Source: Roseicella sp. DB1501 (lineage in GTDB: Bacteria > Pseudomonadota > Alphaproteobacteria > Acetobacterales > Acetobacteraceae). Taken from it: a DNA stretch of 64,000 nucleotides. Each line of letters begins with the position of its first letter. Within the stretch, counting starts at the first letter, position 1. The translations under genes were made by a program, and so were the position numbers. Positions 17,613 to 28,528 of this stretch are shown one piece after another. The stretch covers positions 124,001 through 188,000 of the forward strand of contig NZ_JABFHG010000009.1 in assembly GCF_013112485.1 (NCBI RefSeq), read 5' to 3'. The notes below the pieces were generated by a model. It saw only the letters and a program-made list of their open reading frames with translations. It made no database searches and was not told the origin of the DNA.

Positions 17613-18770
17613 CTATTCCACCACGATGCGCGGGCCCTTGGCCGCCGGGGCGCCCTGCAGCTTGTCCCAAAGCCGGGCGGCGATGCGGCGGTAGTCGGCG
17701 GCCTCCTCGCTCTCCGGCCGGGCCGCGACGATCGGCGTGCCGGCATCGGCGAGCTCGCGGATCTCGAGCTTCAGCGGCAGCTCGCCGAGGAATTCGACCC
17801 CGAGCTTCGCCGCCTCGGCCCGCGCGCCGCCATGGCCGAAGACATCGGCCCGGTGCCCGCAATTCGGGCAGCACCAGCTGCTCATGTTCTCGATGAGCCC
17901 GAGGACCGGGACATTCACCTTCTCGAACATCCGCACGCCGCGCCGCGCATCCAGCAGCGCCACGTCCTGCGGCGTCGAGACGATGACCGCGCCGGCGAGC
18001 GGCACGCGCTGCGACATGGTGAGCTGCGCATCGCCGGTGCCGGGCGGCATGTCGACGACCATCACATCAAGCGCCCCCCAGGCCACCTGGCCCATGAGCT
18101 GCTCGAGCGCGCCCATCACCATCGGCCCGCGCCAGATCATCGGCGTCTCGGCATCCACCAGGAAGCCGATCGACATCGCCTTCAGCCCCCAGCGTTGCAG
18201 CGGGAGGATGCGCTGGTTCTCGGTCCGCGGCTTCTCCTGCGTCCCCAGCATCTGCGGCAGGGAGGGGCCGTAGATGTCGGCATCCAGCAGCCCGACCGAG
18301 AGGCCCTGGGTCGCCAGCGCGACGGCCAGGTTGACCGCGGTGGTGGACTTGCCGACGCCGCCCTTGCCGGAAGCGACGGCAACGATCCGGCGCACCTCCG
18401 GCAGCAGCATCGCCCCCTGTCCTGCCGGGGTATGGGGCGCGCGTGGGGCGTGGCCATGGGCCGGCGGCGGCGCAGCGGGCCCGGCCCGGCCGGCGCCGCC
18501 CGGCCGCGGCCCCTGCGGCTCACGGTGCGAGGTCAGCACCGCCGTCACGCTCAGCACGCCCGGCACCGCGGCGGCGGCCTTCTCGGCGGCGAGGCGGAGC
18601 GGCTCCATCTCCCGCGCCCGCTCGCGCGGCACGGCGATGGCGAATTGCACCAGCCCGTCGCGGGCGGTGAGGCCCTGGATCAGGCCGGCCTCCACCAGAT
18701 CGCGCCCCCCCACTGGGTCGCGCACCGACCGCAAGGCCTGCTTCACCGTCTCGACCAGAGACTCGCCCAT
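17613..18770 (-). CDS. Mrp/ApbC family Fe-S cluster carrier P-loop ATPase
   Basis: 385 residues from the ATG at 18770, which has GGGGAAGG about 11 bases upstream; in-frame starts at 18791 and 18875 are possible. An N-terminal MIP18/DUF59-like domain (about 1-85) is followed by a Pro/His/Gly-rich linker and a deviant Walker A GKGGVGKSTTAVNLA (about 140). LLDADIYGPSLPQMLG comes next. The C-terminal Fe-S ligand motif is WCCPNCGH. It carries and transfers [4Fe-4S] clusters in the cytosol. Divergent from hflK. Confidence 0.92.
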   Translation of the reverse strand: MGESLVETVKQALRSVRDPVGGRDLVEAGLIQGLTARDGLVQFAIAVPRERAREMEPLRLAAEKAAAAVPGVLSVTAVLTSHREPQGPRPGGAGRAGPAAPPPAHGHAPRAPHTPAGQGAMLLPEVRRIVAVASGKGGVGKSTTAVNLAVALATQGLSVGLLDADIYGPSLPQMLGTQEKPRTENQRILPLQRWGLKAMSIGFLVDAETPMIWRGPMVMGALEQLMGQVAWGALDVMVVDMPPGTGDAQLTMSQRVPLAGAVIVSTPQDVALLDARRGVRMFEKVNVPVLGLIENMSSWCCPNCGHRADVFGHGGARAEAAKLGVEFLGELPLKLEIRELADAGTPIVAARPESEEAADYRRIAARLWDKLQGAPAAKGPRIVVE

Positions 18771-18946
18771 CGCTTGAAAAGCCTTCCCCATCCAACAATA
18801 TCGCCGGCACCCGGGATCCGCAGGTCGGGACGCGGTTCCGCGGTCCAGGCGTGGCGTGATATGGCCGGGCTCCATCCCCGCATCCAGCCCCCCTTGGGGG
18901 AGGACGGGGCGGACATAACAACGAAAGCTGGAGGCCGGCTCGATTC

Positions 18947-20152
18947 ATGGCGCTGAACAACGGCGGACCTAGCCCCTGGGGCAACCCGCGCCCAGGTGGG
19001 CCCTGGGGATCGCCGCCGAACCCGCCGGGAGGCGGCCGTGGGCCGGGCGGTCCCGATTTCGACGAATGGATCCGCCAGGCGCAGGCCATGGTGCGGCGCC
19101 TGATCCCATCGGGCGGCGGCAGCGGCGCCGGGGGCAAGGGGCTGGCGGTCCTCGCCCTCATCGTCGTCGCCATCTGGGCCGCCAGCGGCTTCTACCGGGT
19201 GAACCCGGACGAGGAAGGCGTGGTGCTGCGCTTCGGCGCCTTCAACCGCACCGCGGCGCCGGGCCTCAACTACCACATCCCCTGGCCGGTCGAATCGGTC
19301 GAGACGCCCCGCGTCACCACCGAGAACCTGGTCTTCATCGGCTTCCGCTCCGGCGAGGCCTCGCCGGTGCGCGCGCCGGTCGGGCGCGACGTGGTGGAGG
19401 AGTCGCTGATGCTGACCGGCGACGAGAACATCATCGACATCGATTTCGTGGTGCGCTGGCGCATCCGCGATGCGGGCGACTTCCTCTTCAACACCCGCAA
19501 CCCGGAAAGCACGATCAAATACGCCGCCGAGAGCATGATGCGCGAGGTGATCGGCCGCACCCCGATCCAGCCTGCCCTGACCGAGGCCCGCGGGCAGATC
19601 GAGGACCAGGTCCGCGCCGGCACCCAGGCGATCATGGACCAATACAAGGCCGGCGTCGCCATCACCCAGGTGCAGCTACAGAAGGTCGACCCGCCCGCCG
19701 CAGTGATCGAGGCCTTCCGCGACGTGCAGCGCGCCGCGGCCGACCGTGAACGGCAGCGCAACGAGGCCGAGGCCTACCGCAACGACATCATCCCGCGCGC
19801 CCGCGGCGAGGCGGAGCGGATGGTCCAGGAGGCCCAGGGCTACCGAGACAGCCAGGAGGCACGGGCCCGCGGCGAGGCGCAGCGCTTCACCAGCGTCCTC
19901 TCCTCCTACAGCGCCGCGCCTGACATCACCCGGCGCAGGATCTATCTCGAGACCATGGAGGACATCCTGCGGCGCAACCCGAAGATCATCGTCGACGACC
20001 ACCTGCAGGGATTGGTGCCGCTGCTCAACCTCAACGACCCGGCCCGGGCGGGGAACGGCGCGCGCGCCGTGCCGCCCGCTGCCGCCGCGGCCAGCGGCGC
20101 GACCACCCCGCCGGCCTATTCGACGGCGCGCCCGCAGGGGGTGACGCGATGA
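18947..20152 (+). CDS. hflK: HflK, FtsH protease modulator (SPFH/prohibitin family)
   Basis: 401 residues. Gly/Pro/Asn-rich N-terminus (1-60), one membrane helix (about 65-83), then an SPFH domain with GFYRVNPDEEGVVLRFGAFNRT and PGLNYHIPWPVESVE. A charged coiled-coil region follows (about 255-310, RQRNEAEAYRNDIIPRARGEAE). HflK with HflC surrounds the membrane protease FtsH and limits which substrates it degrades. The stop overlaps the hflC start (ATGA). Confidence 0.94.
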   Translation: MALNNGGPSPWGNPRPGGPWGSPPNPPGGGRGPGGPDFDEWIRQAQAMVRRLIPSGGGSGAGGKGLAVLALIVVAIWAASGFYRVNPDEEGVVLRFGAFNRTAAPGLNYHIPWPVESVETPRVTTENLVFIGFRSGEASPVRAPVGRDVVEESLMLTGDENIIDIDFVVRWRIRDAGDFLFNTRNPESTIKYAAESMMREVIGRTPIQPALTEARGQIEDQVRAGTQAIMDQYKAGVAITQVQLQKVDPPAAVIEAFRDVQRAAADRERQRNEAEAYRNDIIPRARGEAERMVQEAQGYRDSQEARARGEAQRFTSVLSSYSAAPDITRRRIYLETMEDILRRNPKIIVDDHLQGLVPLLNLNDPARAGNGARAVPPAAAAASGATTPPAYSTARPQGVTR

Positions 20153-21033
20153 ACCGCCTCCTCATCCTCGGCATCGCGGCGGCGGTCGTCATCCTGGTCG
20201 CCGCCTCCTCCCTCTTCGCCGTGCAGCAGACGCAGCAGGTGCTGATCACCCAGTTCGGCCAGCCGATCCGCGTGGTGCGGACGCCGGGGCTCAACTGGAA
20301 GCTGCCCTTCATCCAGACGGTGATCGATTTCGACCGGCGGCTGCTCGATTACGACGCGGCCGGGCAGGAGGTGATCCTCGGCGACCAGCGGCGGATCGTG
20401 GTCGACACCTTCACCCGCTACCACATCACCGACCCGCTGCGCTTCTATCAGACGGTGGGCGCCACCGAGGCCGGCATCCGGCTGCGGCTCGGCCCCATCG
20501 TCTCCTCGACGCTGCGGAACACCCTCGGCAGCGAGACGCTGCTCGCGGTGCTCTCGGCCGACCGGGCGCGGATCATGGGCGAGATCCGCCAGCGGGTGAA
20601 CAGCGAGGCGCAGAGCTTCGGCATCGAGGTGACGGACGTGCGCATCCGCCGCGCCGACCTGCCGGAGGAGAACACCCAGGCCATCCTCTCGCGCATGCAG
20701 TCGGAGCGCGAGCGCGTCGCCCGGGAGCAGCGCGCCGAGGGCGCCGAGCAGGCGCAGCGCATCCGCGCGGCCGCCGAGCGCGACCGCACCGTGCTGCTGG
20801 CCGAGGCGCAGTCGCGCGCCGAGGCGCTGCGCGGCGAGGGCGAGCAGGTGGCGATCCGCATCTTCGCCGACGCCTATCGCAGGGACCCGGACTTCTTCCA
20901 GTTCTGGCGCACCATGCAGGCCTGGCGGGACGCCTTCGCGGATGGCGAATCGCGGCTGCTGCTCAGCCCGGACAGCGACTTCTTCAAGTATTTCCGCAAC
21001 CTCGATGCCGGTGCCGCCGCGCCGGCGAGGTAA
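20149..21033 (+). CDS. hflC: HflC, FtsH protease modulator
   Basis: 294 residues. N-terminal membrane helix (about 4-24), SPFH domain (QTQQVLITQFGQPIRVVRTPGLNWKLPF) and the family stretch ADLPEENTQAILSRMQSEREREAR-like (read here as RMQSERERVAREQRAEGAEQAQRIRAAAERD) forming the coiled coil. Works with HflK at the inner membrane. Translationally coupled to hflK; degP follows after 113 bases, a common arrangement in alphaproteobacteria. Confidence 0.94.
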   Translation: MNRLLILGIAAAVVILVAASSLFAVQQTQQVLITQFGQPIRVVRTPGLNWKLPFIQTVIDFDRRLLDYDAAGQEVILGDQRRIVVDTFTRYHITDPLRFYQTVGATEAGIRLRLGPIVSSTLRNTLGSETLLAVLSADRARIMGEIRQRVNSEAQSFGIEVTDVRIRRADLPEENTQAILSRMQSERERVAREQRAEGAEQAQRIRAAAERDRTVLLAEAQSRAEALRGEGEQVAIRIFADAYRRDPDFFQFWRTMQAWRDAFADGESRLLLSPDSDFFKYFRNLDAGAAAPAR

Positions 21034-21146
21034 CGGCCGGGGGCGGCGGCCCCGCCCTGCATGATGGCCGGCACCGCCCGGATACCCTAGCGTTGGAGCG
21101 GGGTGCGGCCCCGCCGCCGCCCCGCTCCGCAGTCGAGGACCACCCG

Positions 21147-22712
<1,566 letters not shown>

Positions 22713-22790
22713 GGGCAGGTCCGGCCCGGGGTGGTCTCCTGGGCTGGCCCCCTTGGGCCGGGGAGGCTCACGGCACCCGTCGATACCGCG

Positions 22791-22811
22791 GGCGCGCCAG
22801 GCAGGCGCGCC
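22791..22811. terminator. GC-rich hairpin downstream of degP
   Basis: GGCGCGCC (22791-22798), 5-base loop, GGCGCGCC (22804-22811), then TTGAA. Located about 80 bases behind the degP stop. A plausible transcript end, but there is no T-run. Confidence 0.4.
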
Positions 22812-22859
22812 TTGAACCGTGGGCGGATCGGCGCTGCTGCGTAGGGTGTTCACAAGAAC

Positions 22860-22888
22860 TTGAAATTCGACTATTAGGCGAATAAACG
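22860..22888 (+). promoter_or_regulatory. Candidate promoter for the sensor kinase gene
   Basis: TTGAAA (22860-22865), 17-base spacer, TAAACG (22883-22888) within an AT-rich patch that stands out from its surroundings. The -10 match is weak (three of six). Confidence 0.3.
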
Positions 22889-22988
22889 GCATCCAACGCC
22901 GGCAATGTGACGTCGTGCCGGTTCCGGCATGTCGCCACGAATCCCATGGCCTGCGCGGCTCATCGTCCTTGGACCCGCCGGGGGGGGC

Positions 22989-25900
22989 ATGCCGGACTCG
23001 CTGTTCGACCACCACGAGCTGCAGCCCACCCCCACGGCCGCGCCCAAGGTCGCCCCGGAGGCTGTTCCTGGGGGCGCCCCTCGGCCCCGGACCGGCCTGC
23101 GCCGACGGCTCATCCTGATGGTGCTGCCGGTGGGGCTCGCGGCCTGCGCGGGCATCGGCATCGCGGCCTGGATCGCCGGCGATGCCGGGCTGCGCGCCTT
23201 CGATTCCGGGCTGCGGCAGGAGGCGCGGGCCCTCTCCCTGGCGCTGAGTGCCGAGATCGACGGCCGGATCGCGGCGCTCGATGCCTTCGCCGCCCTGGGG
23301 GAGGGGTTGCGCCTCGCCGAGCCCGCGGTGATCCAGGCCCAGGCGGCGCGGATCGGCCGCGCGAGCGGCATGCGCATCGTCATTGGGAATGCCGCCGGCC
23401 AGTTGCTGCCGCAGCGGGAGGGTGGAGCCGGCCCCGCCACCGCTGAGGCGCTGCGCAGCGCGATCGCCCAGGACCGGGCCGTCCTCTCCAGCCTTCTCGC
23501 GGCCAGGCGACCCGGCCTCCTCCTCGCCGTGCCGGTGCCAGGGGTGGGAGAGGGGAGCGATGGCGCGACGGCGCTTGCCGTCGCCGGCCAGCTCGACCTG
23601 GAGGCGCTTGAGGCGGTGCTCCGGTCCGCCCTCGGGGCGGCGATGCCGGGGGCGGGGCTGGCGGCCGGCTTGGCCGATGCCGCCGGCACGCTCTTCCTCC
23701 GCACCGATCCCGCCATGCTCGGCCCCGTGCCGGCGCTGCCGGCGCGGCCGGGCTCGCCGCAACGGCGCGGCTCGGCGGTCCGCCTCGTGCCGCGCCGCGA
23801 TGCCGAGGGCCGGGACCGCATCGCCGCCCTGGCCGAGCTGCCGGCCGCCCCCGGCTGGACTGTGCTGCTCGATGCTTCCGAGCTTGCCCGTCGGGAGGCC
23901 TGGTTACGGCCGGCGGCGCAACTCGCCGCCGGTCTCGGCTTGGCGCTGCTGGGGGCTGGCCTGGCCTGCTGGCATCTCGCGGGCGGGCTGGTCAGGCCAG
24001 CGGCGCAGCTCGCAGCCGCGGCCCGCGGTCTGACCCCTGCGAGCGATGGCCGCGGCGCATCACGGACCGCGCTGCCGGCCCTGCCGGTCGCCGAGTTCGA
24101 AGCGCTGCGCCAGGGCCTCGCCGCCGCCGGAGCGGCGCTCGACCAGCAGGCCGAGGCCGGGCAGCAAGGCCGGGCGGCGCAGGCCGAGGCCATGGCGATG
24201 CTCGCCGCGGCGCAGCGCCTCACCGGGGCGGGCGGCTGGACGCTGGAACTGACCGGGACCGGCGACCTCGATTCCGCCCGGCTGCGCTGGACGGAGGAGA
24301 CGCGCCGCATCTTCGGCCTCGCGCCCGGCCATGCCACGGTCTCGGCGGCGCTCTTTCTCGCCGCGGTGCCGAGCGCCGAGCGGCCGCGCCTCCGCGCCGC
24401 CCTGCGCCAGGTGCTGCAGGATGGCGAGCCCTGCCGGCTCGAGCACCGGATCCGCCGGCCGGATGGCAGCCTGCGGCTGGTCGAGCAATGCGGCGTCCCG
24501 GAATTCGACGCGGCCGGCCGGGTCCGCCGCATCGCCGGCAGCTGCCTCGATGTCACCGAGGACCGCATGCATGCGGCGGCGCGGGCCGAGAACGCGGCCC
24601 GGCTGCAGGACCTGTTCTCGACCCTCGACCTCGCCGCCTTCATGGCGCGCGAGGTCGACGGCACGATCCGCTTCTGGTCGAAGGGCTGCGAGCGCCTCTA
24701 TGGCTGGACCGCAGCTGAGGCGCTCGGGCAGCCCGCGCATGCGCTGCTCGGCACCGACTTCCCGGTGCCGCAGGCGGAGATCGCGGCGGCGCTGGAGCGC
24801 GACGGCACCTGGCAGGGCGAGCTGCGGCAACGGCGGCGCGACGGCAGCATGGCGATCGTCCTTGCCCATAAGGCGCTGCGGCGCGATGCCGGCGGCCGGC
24901 CCCTGGCGGTGGTCGAGAGCCTCGCCGACGTCACGGCGCTGCAGGCGGCGCGGCAGGCGCTCGCCGAGAGCGAGGCCCGGCTGCGCCTGGCGCTGGAGGG
25001 CGTCGGCCTCGGCCTGTGGGAGGAGGCGTTGGGGCGCAACCGCCTGCGGCTTGATCCGCAGGCCGCCGCGGTGGTGGGCGGGATGCTGCCGGCCGAGGTC
25101 TGGTTGTCCTATGACGGGCCGGAATTCGCCGCCTGGGAGGCGGCGGTGCACCCCGAGGACCGGGCCCGGCGCGATGCCTGGCGCACCGCCATCGCCGGCG
25201 GCGGCGCCGGGCTGCTGGCGGCCGATTTCCGCATCCGCGTCGGCGAGGCCTGGCGGTGGATGTCCTTCCGCAGCACGGTCGCGGAGCGGGCCGCCGATGG
25301 CCGCGCGCTCCGCGTGCTGACCCTGGCCCGCGACGTGACCGCGCCGATGGAAGCCGCCGAGGCGCAGCGCGAGAGCGAGGCGCGGCTGCGCTCGGTGGTG
25401 GATTCCGCGCTGGACGCCATCGTCGTGGCCGGCATCGAGGGGGAGATCGTCTCGGTCAACCGGGCCGCCATCCGCATGTTCGGCTATCCCGGGGCGGAGG
25501 CGATGCTCGGGCAGGATCTCGGCATGCTGATGCCGCCCGCCGAGGCGGCGCAGCACGGTGCGCGCCTCGCCCGCCGGGCCGCCGCGCCGATGATGCACCC
25601 CATGACGCCCGGGCGCACGCTCATGGCGGTGCGAGCGGATGGCAGCGAATTCCCGGTTGAGGCCTCGGTCTGCAGCTTCGAGATGGCGGGCCGCCGCTTC
25701 GTCACCGGCATCCTGCGCGACGTGACGGACCGGGTGGCCTCCGAGCGGGCGCTGGCCGCGAGCGAGGCGCGGCTGCGCACCATCGTCGAGACCGTGCCGG
25801 TCGGCCTGGTGATGACCGAGCTGCCCTCCGGCCGGATCAGCGGCGGCAACCGCTATGCCGAGCAATTGCTGCGCGTCCCGGCGCTGCGCGGCGCCGAGGA

Positions 25901-27518
25901 CTGGAGCGCCTGCCATGCCGATGGCAGCCCGCTGCAGGAGCACGAATACCCGCTCGCCCGCATGCTGCTCGCGGGGGAGGAGAATCCCAGCATCGAGGCG
26001 CAGGTCCGGCGCGGTGACGGCAGTCAGGCCTGGATGCGCATCATGGGCCGGCCGGTCCGCAACGAGGTCGGGGAGCTGGTCGGCGGCGTCACCGCCTTCG
26101 TCGATGTCGACAGCGAGCGGCAGGCGCGCGAGGCGCTGGCCGCGAGCGAGGCGCGCTACCGCACCCTGTTCGCCCGCATGGAGGAGGGGTTCGCGCTTTG
26201 GGAGGCGGTGCGCGACGGGGCGGGCGCCATCGCCGATTTCCGGCTGCTGGAGTGCAACGAGGCGGTGCACCGGGTCACCGGCCGGATACCGCCCGCCGCG
26301 ATCGGGCAGGGCATGCGCGCGCTCTTCCCGGAGATGACGGCGCAGTGGTTCGACGTGCATGTCCGCACCGCGGAGACCGGCGAGCCGGCGGCGGTGGAGG
26401 GGCAGACCCCGCTCGGCCGGCGCTGGCTGAGCACCCGACTCTACAGGCCCGGGCCGGATCGGGTGGCGGTGCTGGTGCGCGACGTGACCGAGCGGGTCGC
26501 GGCCGAGGCGGCGGTGCGCGGCAGCGAGGCGATGCTGCGGCAGGTGCTCGACAACATCTTTGCCTATATCGGGGTGCTGGCGCCGGACGGCACGCTGCTC
26601 GACGCCAACCGGGCGCCGCTGGAGGCGGCCGGCCTGTCGCGCGAGGCGGTGCTCGGCCGGCCCTTCTGGGAGACGCCCTGGTGGTCCTTCGATCCGGCCG
26701 TCGCCCTGCGGGTGCGCGAGGCTTGCGCCCGGGCGCTGGCGGGCGAGGCGACGCGCTTCGACACCGAGGCGCAGATGGGCGGCGAGGCCCGCGTGGTCCT
26801 CGATGCGCAGATCGCGCCGCTGCGCGATACCGAGGGGCGCGTCACCCATCTGATCGCCTCGGCCGTCGACATCACCGAGCGCAAGCGGTCGGAGGAGGCG
26901 AAGCTGCTGCTGGCGCGCGAGGTCGATCACCGCGCCAAGAACGCGCTCGCCGTGGTGCAATCCGTGATCACCCTGACCCGCACCGAGGAGCCCACGGCCT
27001 TCAAGACGGCGGTGAAGGGCCGCATCGCCGCCATGGCGCTGGCCCATACGCTGCTGGCGCGGGAGCGCTGGAACGGCGCCGACCTGCGGGAGCTGCTGGT
27101 CGAGGAACTCGCCGCCTATCGCGGCGCCGGCTCGGAGGCGGCGGTGCAGATCGAGGGGCCGCTGGTCGGCCTCGCCCCCGACGCGGCCCAGCCGGTCGCC
27201 ATGGCGATCCATGAGCTGGCGACCAACGGGGCGAAATACGGGGCGCTCTCCGTACCGGAGGGGCGCGTCGCCATCCTCTGGGCGAAGGACCCCGGCAGCG
27301 GCGGCCTGACGCTGGTCTGGCAGGAGAGCGGCGGCCCGCCCGTCGCGGCGCCGCCGGCCCGGCGCGGCTTCGGCAGCAGCCTGATCCAGAGCACCGTGGT
27401 GCGGCAGCTCCAGGGCAGCCTGGAGATGCACTGGGACGCGCCGGGGCTGCGCTGCGTGCTCTCCCTGCCGGCGCGGCAGGTGCTGTGGCGCGGCGCGGCG
27501 CGGCAGGGCGAGGCCTGA
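22989..27518 (+). CDS. Multi-PAS sensor histidine kinase, HWE family
   Basis: 1509 residues from the ATG at 22989; an ATG at 22929 would add 20 residues. Two membrane helices (about 41-63 and 313-338) bracket a roughly 250-residue periplasmic sensor region. Seven PAS-like units follow (about 415-1300), most ending in a DVT-type motif. The kinase core (about 1300-1509) is HWE-type: LLAREVDHRAKNALAVVQS with the phospho-acceptor His, MAIHELATNGAKYGALS (N box) and LVWQESGGPPV (the W-x-E motif), then GFGSSLIQ. Autophosphorylates on His and passes the phosphate to a response regulator; none is encoded nearby, so it is an orphan. Input signal unknown. Confidence 0.9.
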   Translation: MPDSLFDHHELQPTPTAAPKVAPEAVPGGAPRPRTGLRRRLILMVLPVGLAACAGIGIAAWIAGDAGLRAFDSGLRQEARALSLALSAEIDGRIAALDAFAALGEGLRLAEPAVIQAQAARIGRASGMRIVIGNAAGQLLPQREGGAGPATAEALRSAIAQDRAVLSSLLAARRPGLLLAVPVPGVGEGSDGATALAVAGQLDLEALEAVLRSALGAAMPGAGLAAGLADAAGTLFLRTDPAMLGPVPALPARPGSPQRRGSAVRLVPRRDAEGRDRIAALAELPAAPGWTVLLDASELARREAWLRPAAQLAAGLGLALLGAGLACWHLAGGLVRPAAQLAAAARGLTPASDGRGASRTALPALPVAEFEALRQGLAAAGAALDQQAEAGQQGRAAQAEAMAMLAAAQRLTGAGGWTLELTGTGDLDSARLRWTEETRRIFGLAPGHATVSAALFLAAVPSAERPRLRAALRQVLQDGEPCRLEHRIRRPDGSLRLVEQCGVPEFDAAGRVRRIAGSCLDVTEDRMHAAARAENAARLQDLFSTLDLAAFMAREVDGTIRFWSKGCERLYGWTAAEALGQPAHALLGTDFPVPQAEIAAALERDGTWQGELRQRRRDGSMAIVLAHKALRRDAGGRPLAVVESLADVTALQAARQALAESEARLRLALEGVGLGLWEEALGRNRLRLDPQAAAVVGGMLPAEVWLSYDGPEFAAWEAAVHPEDRARRDAWRTAIAGGGAGLLAADFRIRVGEAWRWMSFRSTVAERAADGRALRVLTLARDVTAPMEAAEAQRESEARLRSVVDSALDAIVVAGIEGEIVSVNRAAIRMFGYPGAEAMLGQDLGMLMPPAEAAQHGARLARRAAAPMMHPMTPGRTLMAVRADGSEFPVEASVCSFEMAGRRFVTGILRDVTDRVASERALAASEARLRTIVETVPVGLVMTELPSGRISGGNRYAEQLLRVPALRGAEDWSACHADGSPLQEHEYPLARMLLAGEENPSIEAQVRRGDGSQAWMRIMGRPVRNEVGELVGGVTAFVDVDSERQAREALAASEARYRTLFARMEEGFALWEAVRDGAGAIADFRLLECNEAVHRVTGRIPPAAIGQGMRALFPEMTAQWFDVHVRTAETGEPAAVEGQTPLGRRWLSTRLYRPGPDRVAVLVRDVTERVAAEAAVRGSEAMLRQVLDNIFAYIGVLAPDGTLLDANRAPLEAAGLSREAVLGRPFWETPWWSFDPAVALRVREACARALAGEATRFDTEAQMGGEARVVLDAQIAPLRDTEGRVTHLIASAVDITERKRSEEAKLLLAREVDHRAKNALAVVQSVITLTRTEEPTAFKTAVKGRIAAMALAHTLLARERWNGADLRELLVEELAAYRGAGSEAAVQIEGPLVGLAPDAAQPVAMAIHELATNGAKYGALSVPEGRVAILWAKDPGSGGLTLVWQESGGPPVAAPPARRGFGSSLIQSTVVRQLQGSLEMHWDAPGLRCVLSLPARQVLWRGAARQGEA

Positions 27519-27530
27519 CCGCCCCCGCCG

Positions 27531-28424
27531 TCAGCCGCCCTGGATCTCGGCCGCCCGGTAGCCCTGGACGAAGAGCAGGGCGCGCAGATCGGCATGCTCC
27601 AGCCGGGCGCGGGCGGCGGCGGCCACCACCGGCTTGGCGCGGAAGGCGACGCCGAGCCCGGCCGCCTGGATCATGGCGAGGTCGTTGGCGCCGTCGCCGA
27701 CCGTCAGCGCCGCCGTCAGCGGCAGGGACAGCTCCGCCGCCAGCCGCTTCAGCGTGGCGAGCTTGGCGTCGCGGTCGAGGATCGGCTCGCCCACCTTGCC
27801 GGTCAGCCGGCCATCGGCGATCTCGAGCGTGTTGGAGTAATGCGCATGGAAGCCGACCAGCGCCGCCACGCGGCCGGTGAAGAAGGTGAAGCCGCCCGAG
27901 ACCAGCGCGCAATGGGCGCCGTTCGCCCGCATCGTCGCCACCAGCTCGCGCGCCCCGGGGGTCAGCGCCGTCGCCTCCCAGGTGCGCTCCAGCGCCGCCA
28001 CGGGCAGGCCCTTCAGCATGCCGACCCGCTCGATCAGGGCTTGGCGGAAATCCAGCTCGCCATTCATCGAGCGCCGGGTGATGGCGGCGATCTCCTCCTT
28101 CAGCCCGGCATAGGCGGCGATCTCGTCCAGCGTCTCGCTGGTGACGATGGTGCTGTCCATGTCGGCCAGCAGCAGCCGCTTGCGGCGGCCCTCCGCCGGC
28201 ACGGCGATGGCGTCTACCGGGGCGCCGTCGAGCGCCCTTCCGGCGGCAGCGACGGCCTGCTCGGCGGCGAGGCCGTCGAAGGGCAGGTCGGCCGCCTCCT
28301 CCGGCGCCAGCCAGTCCACCGCCCCGATGCCGGCGCCGAGCCCTTGCAGGGCATCGCGGAGGCGCGGCAGCAACGCCGGGTCCAGGCCGCCCTTGGGCGC
28401 GACGAGGGTGAGGATCTGGGACAT
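27531..28424 (-). CDS. serB: Phosphoserine phosphatase SerB
   Basis: 297 residues from the ATG at 28424; the longer reading frame is an artefact of the Pro-rich upstream DNA. HAD phosphatase motifs: LLLADMDSTIVTSETLDEIA (about 85-105; nucleophile Asp in DMDST), ALVSGGFTFFT (about 180) and VGDGANDLAMIQAAGLGVAFRAKP (about 242-265). An N-terminal ACT-like region precedes them. It makes L-serine from O-phosphoserine. It converges with the sensor kinase gene (12-base gap) and diverges from miaA. Confidence 0.94.
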   Translation of the reverse strand: MSQILTLVAPKGGLDPALLPRLRDALQGLGAGIGAVDWLAPEEAADLPFDGLAAEQAVAAAGRALDGAPVDAIAVPAEGRRKRLLLADMDSTIVTSETLDEIAAYAGLKEEIAAITRRSMNGELDFRQALIERVGMLKGLPVAALERTWEATALTPGARELVATMRANGAHCALVSGGFTFFTGRVAALVGFHAHYSNTLEIADGRLTGKVGEPILDRDAKLATLKRLAAELSLPLTAALTVGDGANDLAMIQAAGLGVAFRAKPVVAAAARARLEHADLRALLFVQGYRAAEIQGG

Positions 28425-28528
28425 GCGGCGCCCTATGGCTGGTGGTGGGGCTGGTGGCGGGGCTGGTGGGGGATGCGGGCCGTTGGGACGGCCTCCGCGG
28501 CGGCCCGCTCTATCGCAAGGCCCGGTGC

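Noticed and set aside
24060-27431. An 1123-residue open frame antisense to the sensor kinase
   Set aside because: Low-complexity His/Arg/Gly/Ala translation with no motif; shadow of the PAS-kinase gene.
28438-28472. GGTGGTGGGGCTGGTG-like tandem repeats between serB and miaA
   Set aside because: Short and imperfect G-rich low complexity in a divergent promoter gap; no spacer/repeat structure, so not a CRISPR or satellite array.
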